Shown: positions 8,575-17,113 of the stretch, piece by piece
Layout of the letters: the number at the start of each line of letters is the position of its first letter
Numbering within the stretch: position 1 is the stretch's first letter
DNA from: Verrucomicrobiaceae bacterium UBA1938
Lineage (GTDB): Bacteria; Verrucomicrobiota; Verrucomicrobiia; Verrucomicrobiales; Verrucomicrobiaceae
NCBI GenBank assembly: GCA_002336895.1
Contig: DDFC01000042.1
Coordinates: 248,001-312,000 of the forward strand
Direction: 5' to 3'
Length of the DNA stretch: 64,000 nucleotides
The notes under the pieces: model-generated
What the model was told of the DNA's origin: nothing
Database searches by the model: none
What the model saw: the letters and a program-made list of their open reading frames with translations, nothing else
Translations under genes and position numbers: made by a program

Positions 8575-9555
8575 ATGAAAACACTCACTCGACGTTTGTT
8601 CCTTCCCGCGCTGGCCGCCACGCTGATGCTTGGCACTGCCGGCGCCCGTGCCGCTGCGAGCGGCATTCAGGATGACGGAGCCTTTTTCTCCGAGTTTGCC
8701 AAGGTGAACGCCACAGGCACGATCAATGATGTCTCCAGCCGCCTGCACAAGGACATCCTGGTGCAGACGTATGCGGAGGTGCCGGAGGACGTGAAGCCCA
8801 AGGTGCTGCAGCCCAACAAGTCCGCCGCCAACCGGGGATTCTCGGAATGGGCGGAGCAGATGGCCCGCACAAAGAAGGTGAACGGCGTGCTGATCCTACT
8901 GGTGAAGCAGCCTGCGCACCTGCAGGTGGTGGTGGGCACGGATACGGCGCGCCAGGCATTTACGCTGATGGACCGCGAGAAGCTGGTGCAGACGATGATC
9001 GCGAAACTGCGTGAGAAGAAGAATGACGACGCGCTGATCGACGGCGTTAACTTCATCGCCACCACGATGAAGTCCCACCGCAGCAGTGCGGCCGCTCCAT
9101 TTAGCTCCAGGTCTCATGTGACGCAGCAGGGCGGCAGCTCCTGGCTGCACACCATCGGCATCATTCTGCTGATCTGGGTGGGCTTCAGCATCGTGCGCGG
9201 TCTTTTCCGTGCGCTGTCTGGCGGCGGTGGTGCTCCGGTGGGCGGCATGGGCCAGCCCTATGGCTACGGTGGTGGCGGCGGCGGCTTCTTCCAGAACATG
9301 CTGGGCAGCATGTTTGGCGCTGCGGCGGGCATGTGGATGTATGACCAGTTCTTTGGCTCCCACAGCTCTGCGGCCACCTACAATCCGCAGAACTATGATT
9401 CGCAGCTCCAGGACAGCGGCTTCTCCGGCACGGATACGGACTACACCAGCTCAGGCGGCGATTTCGGGGGCGACTCCGGCAGCAGCTTTGGCGGTGGTGA
9501 TTCCGGGGGCGACTTCGGTGGTGGCGGCGACTTTGGCGGCGGTGGCGATTTCTAA
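8575..9555 (+). CDS. TPM-domain membrane protein with Gly/Asp-rich tail
   Basis: 326 residues from the ATG at 8575. The signal peptide MKTLTRRLFLPALAATLMLG is followed by a TPM domain (about residues 30-170). Its features include RGFSEWAEQMARTKKVNGVLILLVK and LQVVVGTDTARQ. One membrane helix (TIGIILLIWVGFSIVRGLF) follows, then a tail built of Gly-Gly-Asp-Phe repeats. TPM proteins are cell-envelope proteins, some implicated in photosystem repair or acid phosphatase activity; the role in heterotrophs is unclear. The next gene starts 9 bp downstream and is likely co-transcribed. The 258 bp before the start contain nothing else I can support. Confidence 0.8.
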   Translation: MKTLTRRLFLPALAATLMLGTAGARAAASGIQDDGAFFSEFAKVNATGTINDVSSRLHKDILVQTYAEVPEDVKPKVLQPNKSAANRGFSEWAEQMARTKKVNGVLILLVKQPAHLQVVVGTDTARQAFTLMDREKLVQTMIAKLREKKNDDALIDGVNFIATTMKSHRSSAAAPFSSRSHVTQQGGSSWLHTIGIILLIWVGFSIVRGLFRALSGGGGAPVGGMGQPYGYGGGGGGFFQNMLGSMFGAAAGMWMYDQFFGSHSSAATYNPQNYDSQLQDSGFSGTDTDYTSSGGDFGGDSGSSFGGGDSGGDFGGGGDFGGGGDF

Positions 9556-9564
9556 TCTGGTCAG

Positions 9565-9768
9565 ATGAGTCGCTATGCCAGCAATCAGGATGTGGTTCGC
9601 TTCTTTGCCATGCATGGCATCGAGGTGAGCCACGTCAGGCGTGAGGGGAGCCTGCGCCATCTGCGGGTGCAGGAGAAGGCGGTGACTCTGCCGATGGATG
9701 CCGACCCGGATGAGTGCCTGCGGATCGTGCGGGAGAGCATCGAGGATGCTGAGGTGCAGGCGGAGTGA
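9565..9768 (+). CDS. Small protein, distantly HicA-like
   Basis: 67 residues, ATG 9 bp after the TPM gene stop. The pattern (helix, HGIEVSHVRREGSLRHLRV, then AVTLPMDAD, then a helix) follows the double-stranded-RNA-binding-like layout of HicA toxins. The usual GSH catalytic His is Leu (GSL) and the second His in VxxPxH is Asp. There is no HicB-type partner. It may be a HicA-fold protein that lost RNase activity, or an unrelated small protein. The existence of the gene is well supported by spacing and frame; the family link is weak. Confidence 0.55.
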   Translation: MSRYASNQDVVRFFAMHGIEVSHVRREGSLRHLRVQEKAVTLPMDADPDECLRIVRESIEDAEVQAE

Positions 9769-9812
9769 ACGTGGTTGTGGATGGCTGAGGGCGGCGTGCG
9801 GTGCGGTGCGTG

Positions 9813-9831
9813 AGGGATCGGGACGATCCCT
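9813..9831 (+). terminator. Hairpin after the TPM / small-protein operon (weak terminator)
   Basis: Perfect 8-bp stem (9813-9820 with 9824-9831) and a 3-nt loop, followed by a pyrimidine tract with few Ts. It sits between convergent genes. Confidence 0.35.
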
Positions 9832-9865
9832 CTTCTCCTCCAGAAGATGGGCCGCAGTGTGCGGA

Positions 9866-10426
9866 TTACATCAGGCTCAGGAGGGCCTCGCGGATCTGGG
9901 CCTGCCATTTGCTGAAGTAGGCGAGGCGTGCCTGGAGGATCTGAAGGTCTGACAGGGCCGTGGTGTCTCCGGAGCTGAGGCGGGAGTCGAGGGCGGGCAG
10001 GGTGGTGAGGAGCTGGGTGCGCTGCTCATCGACGGTGGTGCCGAGGGCTTCGAGCTGCTCGCGCAGTTTCATCTCCTCGGGAGCGAGGAGAGCTTTGGCC
10101 AAGGCGGAGGCGGCGGACTGACGGCGCTTGAGGAAGGAAGCCACGTTTTGCAGTGCGGGTCCGAGCTGGCCGAAGAGGGACATCATGCCCTCGTCGATGG
10201 GCACCGTGCGCCAGGGCACCTCGTGGATCTCCAGCAGGTGTTTGAGGCGCTTTTCGGGGGCCTGCAGGGTTTCGTAGGCGGAATTGATCTCAGCAGCGCG
10301 GGCGGCATCGCCTCCGGGCTGGTCGGGGTGGGCGCTGCGGCTGGCAGCCAGCCAGGCCTGCTGGAGGGCTTCGTCGTCCAGTGCGGCGGCACGTGGCAGG
10401 CCGAGGAGGGCAAAGGCGTTTGGCAT
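9866..10426 (-). CDS. HscB-like J-domain co-chaperone of Fe-S cluster assembly
   Basis: 186 residues. The N-terminal J domain (about 1-70) has the HPD tripeptide in ASRSAHPDQPGG. It has the HscB layout in which the J domain is followed by a C-terminal helical bundle (about 85-180), which in HscB binds the scaffold IscU. The length is close to E. coli HscB (171). It starts 8 bp after an A-type Fe-S carrier gene on the same strand, which supports a role in Fe-S biogenesis with an HscA/DnaK-type chaperone. No IscU or HscA gene is in the window. Confidence 0.7.
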   Translation of the reverse strand: MPNAFALLGLPRAAALDDEALQQAWLAASRSAHPDQPGGDAARAAEINSAYETLQAPEKRLKHLLEIHEVPWRTVPIDEGMMSLFGQLGPALQNVASFLKRRQSAASALAKALLAPEEMKLREQLEALGTTVDEQRTQLLTTLPALDSRLSSGDTTALSDLQILQARLAYFSKWQAQIREALLSLM

Positions 10427-10434
10427 GGGCGGAC

Positions 10435-10803
10435 TCAGGCGGAGAAGCTTTCGCCACAGGAGCAGGTGACGACGGCGTTGGGGTTCTTCACCTTGAAGCC
10501 GCCGCTTTGGATGTCATCACTGTAATCGAGCTCGGAGCCGGAGACGAAGAGGGCGCTCTTGGGGTCGATGACCACGCGCACCTCGCTGGAGGTGACCATG
10601 ATGTCGCGGTTGGCGGGGCCATCCACGAGGTCCATCTTGTACTGCAGGCCGGAGCAGCCGCCGCCGACGACGGCCACGCGGAGGGCGCCGTTTTCTGCGC
10701 GGCCCTGCTTTTTGAGCAGGCCGAGGAGGCGGTTGGCGGCGTTGGGCAGCACCTTGATGAGTTTTTCGTTGCCGATTTTGAAACTGGGGGCGGCGGCGGT
10801 CAT
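10435..10803 (-). CDS. A-type iron-sulfur carrier (IscA/ErpA family)
   Basis: 122 residues. The three conserved cysteines are visible: Cys50 in GGGCSGLQY, and Cys114 and Cys116 in the C-terminal TCSCGESF. The fold region LRVAVVGGGCSGLQYKM is diagnostic. A-type carriers deliver Fe-S clusters to target apoproteins in the cytosol. It is the first gene of a two-gene unit with the HscB-like gene. Whether it is IscA, ErpA or SufA cannot be settled from the sequence alone. Confidence 0.9.
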   Translation of the reverse strand: MTAAAPSFKIGNEKLIKVLPNAANRLLGLLKKQGRAENGALRVAVVGGGCSGLQYKMDLVDGPANRDIMVTSSEVRVVIDPKSALFVSGSELDYSDDIQSGGFKVKNPNAVVTCSCGESFSA

Positions 10804-10957
10804 GGGGGAGGGGAGACTGATAGCGCAGGGATGGAATGAAGGAAAGCGCGAGGGTGTGCTATCAAGCCGGGCTGGTTTATTTACGTGTGGTGCGTGGATT
10901 ATGCTTGCCTCATCGGCGGATTTTTGAGACGAAAGAGAACAACCCCATTATCTCTCC

Positions 10958-11278
10958 ATGAGCGAGTCCGAGGTGATCCCTCTTCCCCTGCAACTTTTCA
11001 CCCTGAAAGACGGCTTGGTCGCCAGTGACAGTGGTCAGGACGCCGTGAACAACTTTGCCGCCGATTTCCAGGGGCTGCGCCACTTTGGGCAGAAGGTGGG
11101 CGAGTGCCTGGAGCTGGGTGCGCCCTGGATGGGCACGCTGCAGGAGGACGATTTCACGCTGAACTTTGCCTACTTTGACGCAGGCACAGACGCCCAGGAT
11201 CCCGGGGCAGGAGCGCACATCGGTGAACGCATTCCGATGTTTGAGCTGCTGACACGAGTCAACGAAATGGAGGCATAA
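10958..11278 (+). CDS. Hypothetical protein, first gene of a two-gene unit
   Basis: 106 residues with no signal peptide, membrane segment or known motif. The composition is acidic and mixed alpha/beta (PLPLQLFTLKDGLVASDSG near the N-terminus). The stop is 8 bp before the next gene, so the pair is probably translated from one mRNA. Weak similarity in layout to small alpha/beta domains is not enough for a family name. Confidence 0.65.
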   Translation: MSESEVIPLPLQLFTLKDGLVASDSGQDAVNNFAADFQGLRHFGQKVGECLELGAPWMGTLQEDDFTLNFAYFDAGTDAQDPGAGAHIGERIPMFELLTRVNEMEA

Positions 11279-11286
11279 AGAACACC

Positions 11287-11766
11287 ATGGCCGCATCCAT
11301 CACACCTTCTCTCCGCGCCGCGCTTGAGCGCCTGAAACACGCGGGCTCCGTCAACGGGCTGCTGCTCTGCTGGCGCAGGCAGATTTTGATCAATCTGCTG
11401 CCGTTTGAAGAATTTCGGGCCGAGCGGCTGCTGCAGGCGCTGCACGATGCGCGCGCGCATTTTGGCAGCGGCGGCGACCGCGAGGTGAAGACCTTCTGGT
11501 TTGGCTATGAGGGCGTTTTTGTCCTGGCTCTTTTTGAGGGAGAGTGCCTGCTCGTCATGCTGCACACGCATGCCTCGGAGGTGGACTTTATGCGCCGGGC
11601 TGGGCTGACCTTTCTGGACGACACGCAGCTTCTAGTACAGACGCTGCTGAATCCATCTCCGGATGATGTCATCAGCCGGGAGGAAACGCAGAAGCTGGGC
11701 GGCTATGAGGACGGGCTCATGGCCCCTCTATCCAGCCTGACCAAGGTCATTCCACGCCACGCGTAG
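11287..11766 (+). CDS. Hypothetical protein with possible Roadblock/LC7-like fold
   Basis: 159 residues. The secondary-structure order suggested by the sequence is helix, two strands (GSVNGLLLCWRRQILINLL), long helix (AERLLQALHDARAHFG), three strands (KTFWFGYEGVFVLALFEGE, then CLLVMLHTHA) and a helix. This resembles the Roadblock/LC7 fold used by small-GTPase-associated bacterial regulators, but no signature proves it. It follows the 106-residue gene by 8 bp. A GGAGG lies about 13 bp upstream of the ATG. Confidence 0.6.
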   Translation: MAASITPSLRAALERLKHAGSVNGLLLCWRRQILINLLPFEEFRAERLLQALHDARAHFGSGGDREVKTFWFGYEGVFVLALFEGECLLVMLHTHASEVDFMRRAGLTFLDDTQLLVQTLLNPSPDDVISREETQKLGGYEDGLMAPLSSLTKVIPRHA

Positions 11767-11914
11767 CCAGCCACCTGAGAGCGCTGCTTTTTATTAGCGG
11801 CTGCCTAATGGCGGGATCATCACGTTTGGTTTTATCTAACTTTTCGCTGCAAGGTTTGGCCGAACTTCGCCGAATGTCTTGGCGTTTACTTTTACTCAAC
11901 CACCCTCTGCATCC

Positions 11915-13267
11915 ATGTCTGACCAAGCCGCCTCCGCATTCTCCCGCCGTCGCTTTCTCAATGCCAGTGGTGGAGCGTTTCTCGCTCCGGCCGTGCTGAC
12001 CTCCGCAGGCAGCCTGCTGGCGCAGCAGAAGGCGGACTCGAATGAGACGCTGAAAATCGGCCTGATCGGCTGCGGCGGACGCGGCACAGGTGCGGCGGCG
12101 CAGGCTCTGGGGGCTGACTACAACTCGAAGCTGGTGGCCATGGCTGACGCCTTTGACACGCAGATCGAGAACAGCATCAAGAACCTCTCCACGCAGTTTC
12201 CGGATCGTGTGGATGTGAAGCCTGAGATGAAGTTCACCGGCCTGGACGCCTTCCAGAAGCTGATCGACAGCGGAGTGGATGTGGTGCTGCTGGCCTCGCC
12301 TCCGGGATACCGCCCGCAGCACCTGACGGCTGCTGTGGATGCGGGAAAGCACATCTTCTGCGAGAAGCCGATGGCGGTGGACGCGGTGGGCTACCGTGTG
12401 GCACAGGCTGCGGTGGAGAAGGCCAAGCAGAAGAAGCTCAATCTCGTGGCCGGCTTCTGCTGGCGCTACTCCACCAGCCGCATCGAGTGCTACAAGCGCC
12501 TGCATGACGGACAGATCGGCGACATCACCAGCATCCTGGCCACCTACTACGCGGGGCCGGTGAAGGTCATGCCGCCTGCAGCGGGCCGCCCCGCCGGCAT
12601 GGGGGATGTGGAGTGGCAGGTGCGCAACTGGTACAATTTTTCCTGGCTGAGCGGAGACAGCATTGTGGAGCAGGCGGTGCACAGCCTGGACAAAATCTGC
12701 TGGGCCATGAAGGACGCCCCGCCAATCAGCGTGATCGGCACCGGCGGCCGTCAGAAGAAGGCGGAAGGTGGCAACATCTTTGACCACTTCCACTGCGCGT
12801 ATGAGTGGGAGGGCGGCATCATCTGCCACCTGACGAACCGCCAGATCACCGGCTGCCACAATGAAGTGGCCGACAACATTCTGGGAACCAAGGGCCGCAT
12901 GGTCATCGGCAAGGGGCCCGCTCCCTTCATCGAAGGCGAGAAGCGCTGGCGCTGGCGCGGCGAAGAGAAGAACATGTATGACCTGGAGCATCAGGCGCTG
13001 TTTAACGCCATCCGCAAAGGCGAGGTGATCAATGACGGTGACCGCATGATGAGCAGCACGCTCATTGCCATCATGGGCCGTGAGGCGGCCTACACCGGGC
13101 AGAAGATTCTCTGGAAGGACGAAGCGGCCGGTGGTGAAAAGAAGGGCGCGAACTCCTCTCTGGCCATTCTTTCATCCCAGCAGGATCTGGCGCCTGACAC
13201 GCTGAAGTTTGGAGACAGCTTTGATCCGGGCACGCAGCCGGTGCCGGGCATGACGAAGTTTGTCTAA
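11915..13267 (+). CDS. Tat-exported Gfo/Idh/MocA family oxidoreductase
   Basis: 450 residues from the ATG at 11915. A twin-arginine signal (SRRRFLNASGGAFLAP) precedes the NAD-binding Rossmann motif KIGLIGCGGRGTGAA. The second signature is HIFCEKPMAVDAVGY, whose Lys in EKP is the conserved catalytic/substrate residue. The C-terminal half is the usual GFO_IDH_MocA beta-sheet domain. It probably oxidises or epimerises a sugar-type substrate in the periplasm (GH109-like relatives act on alpha-N-acetylgalactosamine). A strong hairpin follows the stop. Confidence 0.88.
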   Translation: MSDQAASAFSRRRFLNASGGAFLAPAVLTSAGSLLAQQKADSNETLKIGLIGCGGRGTGAAAQALGADYNSKLVAMADAFDTQIENSIKNLSTQFPDRVDVKPEMKFTGLDAFQKLIDSGVDVVLLASPPGYRPQHLTAAVDAGKHIFCEKPMAVDAVGYRVAQAAVEKAKQKKLNLVAGFCWRYSTSRIECYKRLHDGQIGDITSILATYYAGPVKVMPPAAGRPAGMGDVEWQVRNWYNFSWLSGDSIVEQAVHSLDKICWAMKDAPPISVIGTGGRQKKAEGGNIFDHFHCAYEWEGGIICHLTNRQITGCHNEVADNILGTKGRMVIGKGPAPFIEGEKRWRWRGEEKNMYDLEHQALFNAIRKGEVINDGDRMMSSTLIAIMGREAAYTGQKILWKDEAAGGEKKGANSSLAILSSQQDLAPDTLKFGDSFDPGTQPVPGMTKFV

Positions 13268-13291
13268 ACGAGACTTTGTGGACTTTGAAGT

Positions 13292-13319
13292 GAGCACGGC
13301 GGGAATGCCCGCCATGCTC
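13292..13319. terminator. Hairpin between convergent genes (possible bidirectional terminator)
   Basis: Near-perfect stem (GAGCA-C-GGCGGG with CCCGCC-A-TGCTC, one mismatch) and a 4-nt loop, placed between the oxidoreductase stop and the cbpM-like stop. Neither side has a long T tract. Confidence 0.4.
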
Positions 13320-13327
13320 AATTGCAT

Positions 13328-13582
13328 TCAGCGTCTGGCGCGCAGTTCGTGGCGCAGGTGCTCCACTTCATCGAGAAGCTGTGAGAAGAGCTTGAGGCCG
13401 GAGAGGTTCATCTCGCAGGTTTCCCGCAGGGCCTCGATGCGGCGCAGGGCACGGAGGCTGTCGTCATCAAGCTGCGTGGGGAGGATGCCCTGCTGCTGAT
13501 ACTGCACGATGTTCTGGGTGGAGACGCCGCTGCTGCTGGAGAGCAGCTCCAGGGTGTAGGTGTGGGATGTAGTGCGGCTCAT
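13328..13582 (-). CDS. cbpM: CbpM-like chaperone modulator (MerR-type HTH)
   Basis: 84 residues. It begins with a short MerR-like HTH (TLELLSSSSGVSTQNIVQYQQQGILPT) and ends in a helix rich in charged residues. Its gene follows the CbpA-like gene by 3 bp, the same order as cbpA-cbpM in Escherichia coli, where CbpM binds the J domain of CbpA and inhibits it. The family call rests on size, HTH pattern and this gene order. Confidence 0.75.
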   Translation of the reverse strand: MSRTTSHTYTLELLSSSSGVSTQNIVQYQQQGILPTQLDDDSLRALRRIEALRETCEMNLSGLKLFSQLLDEVEHLRHELRARR

Positions 13583-13585
13583 GGC

Positions 13586-14554
13586 TCAGGCGCGTGGGTT
13601 GAAGGTGGAGGTGCTGCGCAGCTGCTCCCAGAGCCTGCGCTCGGCATCGCTGGACTTTTGAGGCAGGACGACCAGGAGCTTCACAAAGAAGTCGCCGCGC
13701 TCGGTGGTGCCGCCTTTGGGCAGGCCGCGGCCACGTACGCGGAGGGTTTGGCCGTTTTCGCTGTTTGAGGGGATGCGGAGCTTGATGGAGCCATCCAGCG
13801 TGGGCACCACGATCTCGGCGCCCAGCACGGCCTCCCAGGGGGCGAGGTCGAGCTCGTGATACACGTCTGCCTCCTGCGTGGTAAAGTCCGGATGCGAGGC
13901 ATGACGCACGCGCAGGTAGAGGTCTCCGGCCTCGCCGCCATTCTGGCCGGGCTCTCCCTGGCCGGGCACGCGGATGCGGCGGCCGTCGGTGGCACCGGGC
14001 GGGATGCGCACCTGAAAGCTGTGCGTCTGCGTCTGTCCGGTCTGGCGGTTCAGCGTCTGCAGAGAGATGGGCCGCTGAGTGCCGTGCATGGCCTCCTCCA
14101 GCGTGACGAGGATGTCTCCCTCGATATCGTGACCACGGCGTGCGCGGCCTTTTCGTTTTTTGGCGCTGCCGGTGGGGATCTCCTCTTCAAAGCCCTGGGG
14201 GAAGCCGTAGCGACTGCCGCCGCTGAAGTAGCGCTCGAAGAAGTCGCTGAAGCCGGTGCCGCCAAAGTGGAACTCCTGCTCGTAGCCGCCGCCTGTGTCT
14301 GGAGGTGGCTGATGGGCTCCGGCCTCCTGCCAGTGTGCGCCTAGGGTGTCGTATTTGCGACGTTTCTCGGGATCGCTGAGCACTTCGTTGGCTTCATTGA
14401 TCTCCTTGAACTTGGCCTCGGCGGTCTTTTTGTCCTTGGCGGTGTCAGGGTGGTACTGGCGGGCCAGTTTGCGGAAGGCCTTCTTGATGTCGTCCGCGCT
14501 TGCGTCGCGGGGCACACCCAGGGTGGTGTAGTAGTCTTTGAATTCGGCAGGCAT
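13586..14554 (-). CDS. cbpA: CbpA/DnaJ-class co-chaperone
   Basis: 322 residues. The J domain covers 1-72 with HPD at 35-37 (ARQYHPDTAK). A Gly-rich linker (GGGYEQEFHFGGTGF) follows, then two C-terminal substrate-binding beta domains (RIPPGATDGRRIRVPGQGEPG and GSIKLRIPSNSENGQTLRVRGRGLP). There is no zinc-finger Cys cluster, so it is type II (CbpA) rather than DnaJ. It stimulates DnaK ATPase in the cytosol. The following cbpM-like gene suggests post-translational control. Confidence 0.9.
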   Translation of the reverse strand: MPAEFKDYYTTLGVPRDASADDIKKAFRKLARQYHPDTAKDKKTAEAKFKEINEANEVLSDPEKRRKYDTLGAHWQEAGAHQPPPDTGGGYEQEFHFGGTGFSDFFERYFSGGSRYGFPQGFEEEIPTGSAKKRKGRARRGHDIEGDILVTLEEAMHGTQRPISLQTLNRQTGQTQTHSFQVRIPPGATDGRRIRVPGQGEPGQNGGEAGDLYLRVRHASHPDFTTQEADVYHELDLAPWEAVLGAEIVVPTLDGSIKLRIPSNSENGQTLRVRGRGLPKGGTTERGDFFVKLLVVLPQKSSDAERRLWEQLRSTSTFNPRA

Positions 14555-14629
14555 GATAAAAGAGAGATACGCTGCGGGCCGGATTGTCGTTGTGATTCAT
14601 CCTGCATTCTTTGAGCAGGAGCCGCGGCC

Positions 14630-15889
14630 TCAGGAGGGCCAGAACAGGATGATGGCGGCACCTCCTGCTGCGGAGAGCAGGAGGCCGAGGAGGGCGGGCT
14701 TCACGTAGGCGCGTGCGCCAAGCGTGATGACGAAGAACATTTTGAAGAAGAGATTGGCAATGCCGCCGGTGAGGATCATGCGCCAGGCGAGGGAGGTCTC
14801 CAGATTTCCCGTGGAGACGAGCTTGGAGGTGGAGAGCGTGATGGCGGACATGTCCGGCAGGCCGGAGAGAAAGGCGGTGACGTACAATCCTGAGGCGCCG
14901 CTGTGCTGGCGGGTGTAGGCCACCACGACCAGCACCAGGGCGTAGAGCAGGCCGAGCATGACGGCATGCTTCAGCTCAGAGGGCGGGTGCTCGTCCCGGG
15001 GCTGGGTGTCCGCCTTTTCGGCACGGTGGTGCGCCACGATGGCGATCAGGATGACCCAGACCATCATGACAGTGAGAGGAGGGAGCATCTGCCGCAGGTG
15101 GTCCGAGGCCACGATGGACACCTCCCCTAGCAGGCGCACAAAAGCCACGGAGGAGGCGATGAGCGCCATGGAGGCGAGGGAGAGGCTGCCTGAGCTGGCG
15201 ATTTGACTACGGCGGGCGCTGCTGGCCGTGGTGGCGGTGCTGGAAACGAGGCCGCCAAGAATGCCTGCGAGGACAGCTCCCTTGGACCCGCCGAGGTATT
15301 TTTCCGCCATGTAGGCGGCCAGGCTGATGCCCACGATGAGCACGACGATGAGCCAGATGGCAAAGGGATTGAGCACGCCGAGGTAGCCCATCTCCCGGTT
15401 GGGCAGAGCAGGCAGGATGACCAGCGCCACCAGCACGAGGCGTGCGATCTCGCGGATGTCGTCCTCGCCAAAGCGGCGGACCGTGGCGTGCAGGGCCTTT
15501 TTACTCTGCAGCAGAAACATGACGCTGCCGGCGATGATGACGGCGGTGAGCCGCTCCCCCAGCATGATGATGATGCCGGAGGCAAACATGACCAGCATGG
15601 CCATCTCCGTGGTGAGGCCTGTGCGCTCCTCGCGGGCGGAGAGGCTGAGCCATTTGCCCAGGACCACCAGGCTGGCGAAGGCGATGAAGCCCGCCCCGAT
15701 GACCCAGCCGCCGTAAACGTTTCCCAGCAGGCCGGTGAGCGCGCCGAAGAGGGTGAGCAGGGCAAAAGTGCGGATGCCCGCCACGCGGTTCTGCACCCAC
15801 TCCCGCTGCAGACCGACGAGGAGCCCCAGGCCGGTGGCGGTGCCGAGAGACAGGAGGAGTTCCGAAGTTTCGGGCAGGGTGGCTGACAT
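14630..15889 (-). CDS. MgtC/SapB-type membrane protein with DUF4010-like C-terminus
   Basis: 419 residues from the ATG at 15889. The N-terminal third is the MgtC/SapB region: LGTATGLGLLVGLQREW, then GIRTFALLTLFGALTGLLG, with several helices. The rest is a second block of hydrophobic helices with KGAVLAGILGGLVSSTATTAS, typical of DUF4010. About ten to eleven membrane segments are expected. Function in this family is poorly known; MgtC of pathogens is tied to low-magnesium growth. It is divergent from hisC, with 90 bp between the starts. Confidence 0.82.
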   Translation of the reverse strand: MSATLPETSELLLSLGTATGLGLLVGLQREWVQNRVAGIRTFALLTLFGALTGLLGNVYGGWVIGAGFIAFASLVVLGKWLSLSAREERTGLTTEMAMLVMFASGIIIMLGERLTAVIIAGSVMFLLQSKKALHATVRRFGEDDIREIARLVLVALVILPALPNREMGYLGVLNPFAIWLIVVLIVGISLAAYMAEKYLGGSKGAVLAGILGGLVSSTATTASSARRSQIASSGSLSLASMALIASSVAFVRLLGEVSIVASDHLRQMLPPLTVMMVWVILIAIVAHHRAEKADTQPRDEHPPSELKHAVMLGLLYALVLVVVAYTRQHSGASGLYVTAFLSGLPDMSAITLSTSKLVSTGNLETSLAWRMILTGGIANLFFKMFFVITLGARAYVKPALLGLLLSAAGGAAIILFWPS

Positions 15890-15979
15890 GGCTGTAAAAC
15901 GAAGTCTGCGGGAGACTTTACACGGACTTGCCTTCCACGCCATCCCAGTCCAAGAAAAGGGCTCCTTACGCCTCCAACC

Positions 15980-17074
15980 ATGTCCATCTGGAACTACGCC
16001 AACTCACAGCTCAAAGACCTCGTCGCCTACGAACCCGGAAAGCCCATCGAGGATGTGGCCCGTGAACGTGGACTGAAGCCGGAGGACATCATCAAGATGG
16101 CCTCCAACGAGAACCCGCTGGGCCCTTCGCCCAAAGCCATCGTGGCCATGCAGGAGGCTGTCAAAGAAGTGCACATCTATCCGGACGGCGCGTCCTGGAA
16201 GCTGCGCAACGCGCTGGCGGAGAAGTTTGGCCTGGAGATGGGCAACATCATCATGGGCTGCGGCTCCAATGAGGTGATCGAGTTCATCGGTCACGCCTTC
16301 CTCAAGCCCGGGGACAACATCATCACCGCCGAGCACGCCTTCCTGGTGTACAAGCTGATGGCCAAGGTCTTTGGCGCTGACACCATCGAGGTGCCGGACC
16401 CCGGGTATGTGCACGATCTGGACGCGATGGCTGCGGCCATCACGCCTAACACGAAGGAAATCTTCATCGCCAATCCGAACAACCCCACCGGCACGCTGGT
16501 GACACAGGAGCAGATTGATCGCTTCATGGACAAGGTGCCGGATCACGTGGTCGTGGTGTTTGACGAGGCCTACTATGAGTTCCTCGACAATCCGCCGGAC
16601 ACGCTGAAATACGTGCGCCAGGGACGCAATGTGGTGGTGCTGCGCACTTTCTCCAAGATCCAGGGCCTCGCGGGCACGCGTGTGGGCTACGGCATCGCCA
16701 ACAAGGAGCTGATCGACGTGCTGCAGCGCACACGCCAGCCCTTCAATCTGAACTCCATTGCGCAGGCTGGTGCACTGGCCGGCTTGCTGGACGAAGAACA
16801 CCAGAACAAGACCAAGGCCATCACCGACGAAGGTCGCGTCTACCTGCAGAAGCAGTTTGGCGAGATGGGGCTGGAGTACATCCCGAGCTACGCCAACTTT
16901 GTGCTGGTGAAGGTGGGCGATGGCAACGCCGTCTTTAAAGGCATGATGGACAAGGGCGTGATCGTCCGCGCCATGGCCGCCTACAAGCTGCCGGAATGGG
17001 TGCGCATCAGCATCGGCACAATGCCGCAGAACGAGCGCTGCATCGAGGTGCTGAAGCAGGTGCTGGGGAAATAG
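15980..17074 (+). CDS. hisC: Histidinol-phosphate aminotransferase
   Basis: 364 residues, fold type I PLP enzyme. Visible features are KMASNENPLGPSPKA (substrate loop, near residue 40), FIANPNNPTGT, VVFDEAYYEF (PLP Asp and Tyr) and the Schiff-base Lys226 in RTFSKIQGLAGTRVGYG. It converts imidazole-acetol phosphate and glutamate to histidinol phosphate in histidine synthesis. No other his genes are nearby. A small hairpin (17086-17101) lies after the stop. Confidence 0.92.
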   Translation: MSIWNYANSQLKDLVAYEPGKPIEDVARERGLKPEDIIKMASNENPLGPSPKAIVAMQEAVKEVHIYPDGASWKLRNALAEKFGLEMGNIIMGCGSNEVIEFIGHAFLKPGDNIITAEHAFLVYKLMAKVFGADTIEVPDPGYVHDLDAMAAAITPNTKEIFIANPNNPTGTLVTQEQIDRFMDKVPDHVVVVFDEAYYEFLDNPPDTLKYVRQGRNVVVLRTFSKIQGLAGTRVGYGIANKELIDVLQRTRQPFNLNSIAQAGALAGLLDEEHQNKTKAITDEGRVYLQKQFGEMGLEYIPSYANFVLVKVGDGNAVFKGMMDKGVIVRAMAAYKLPEWVRISIGTMPQNERCIEVLKQVLGK

Positions 17075-17113
17075 CCGCTTGTCAGCCGTCTGCAAAGACG
17101 GTAAATATGAGGC

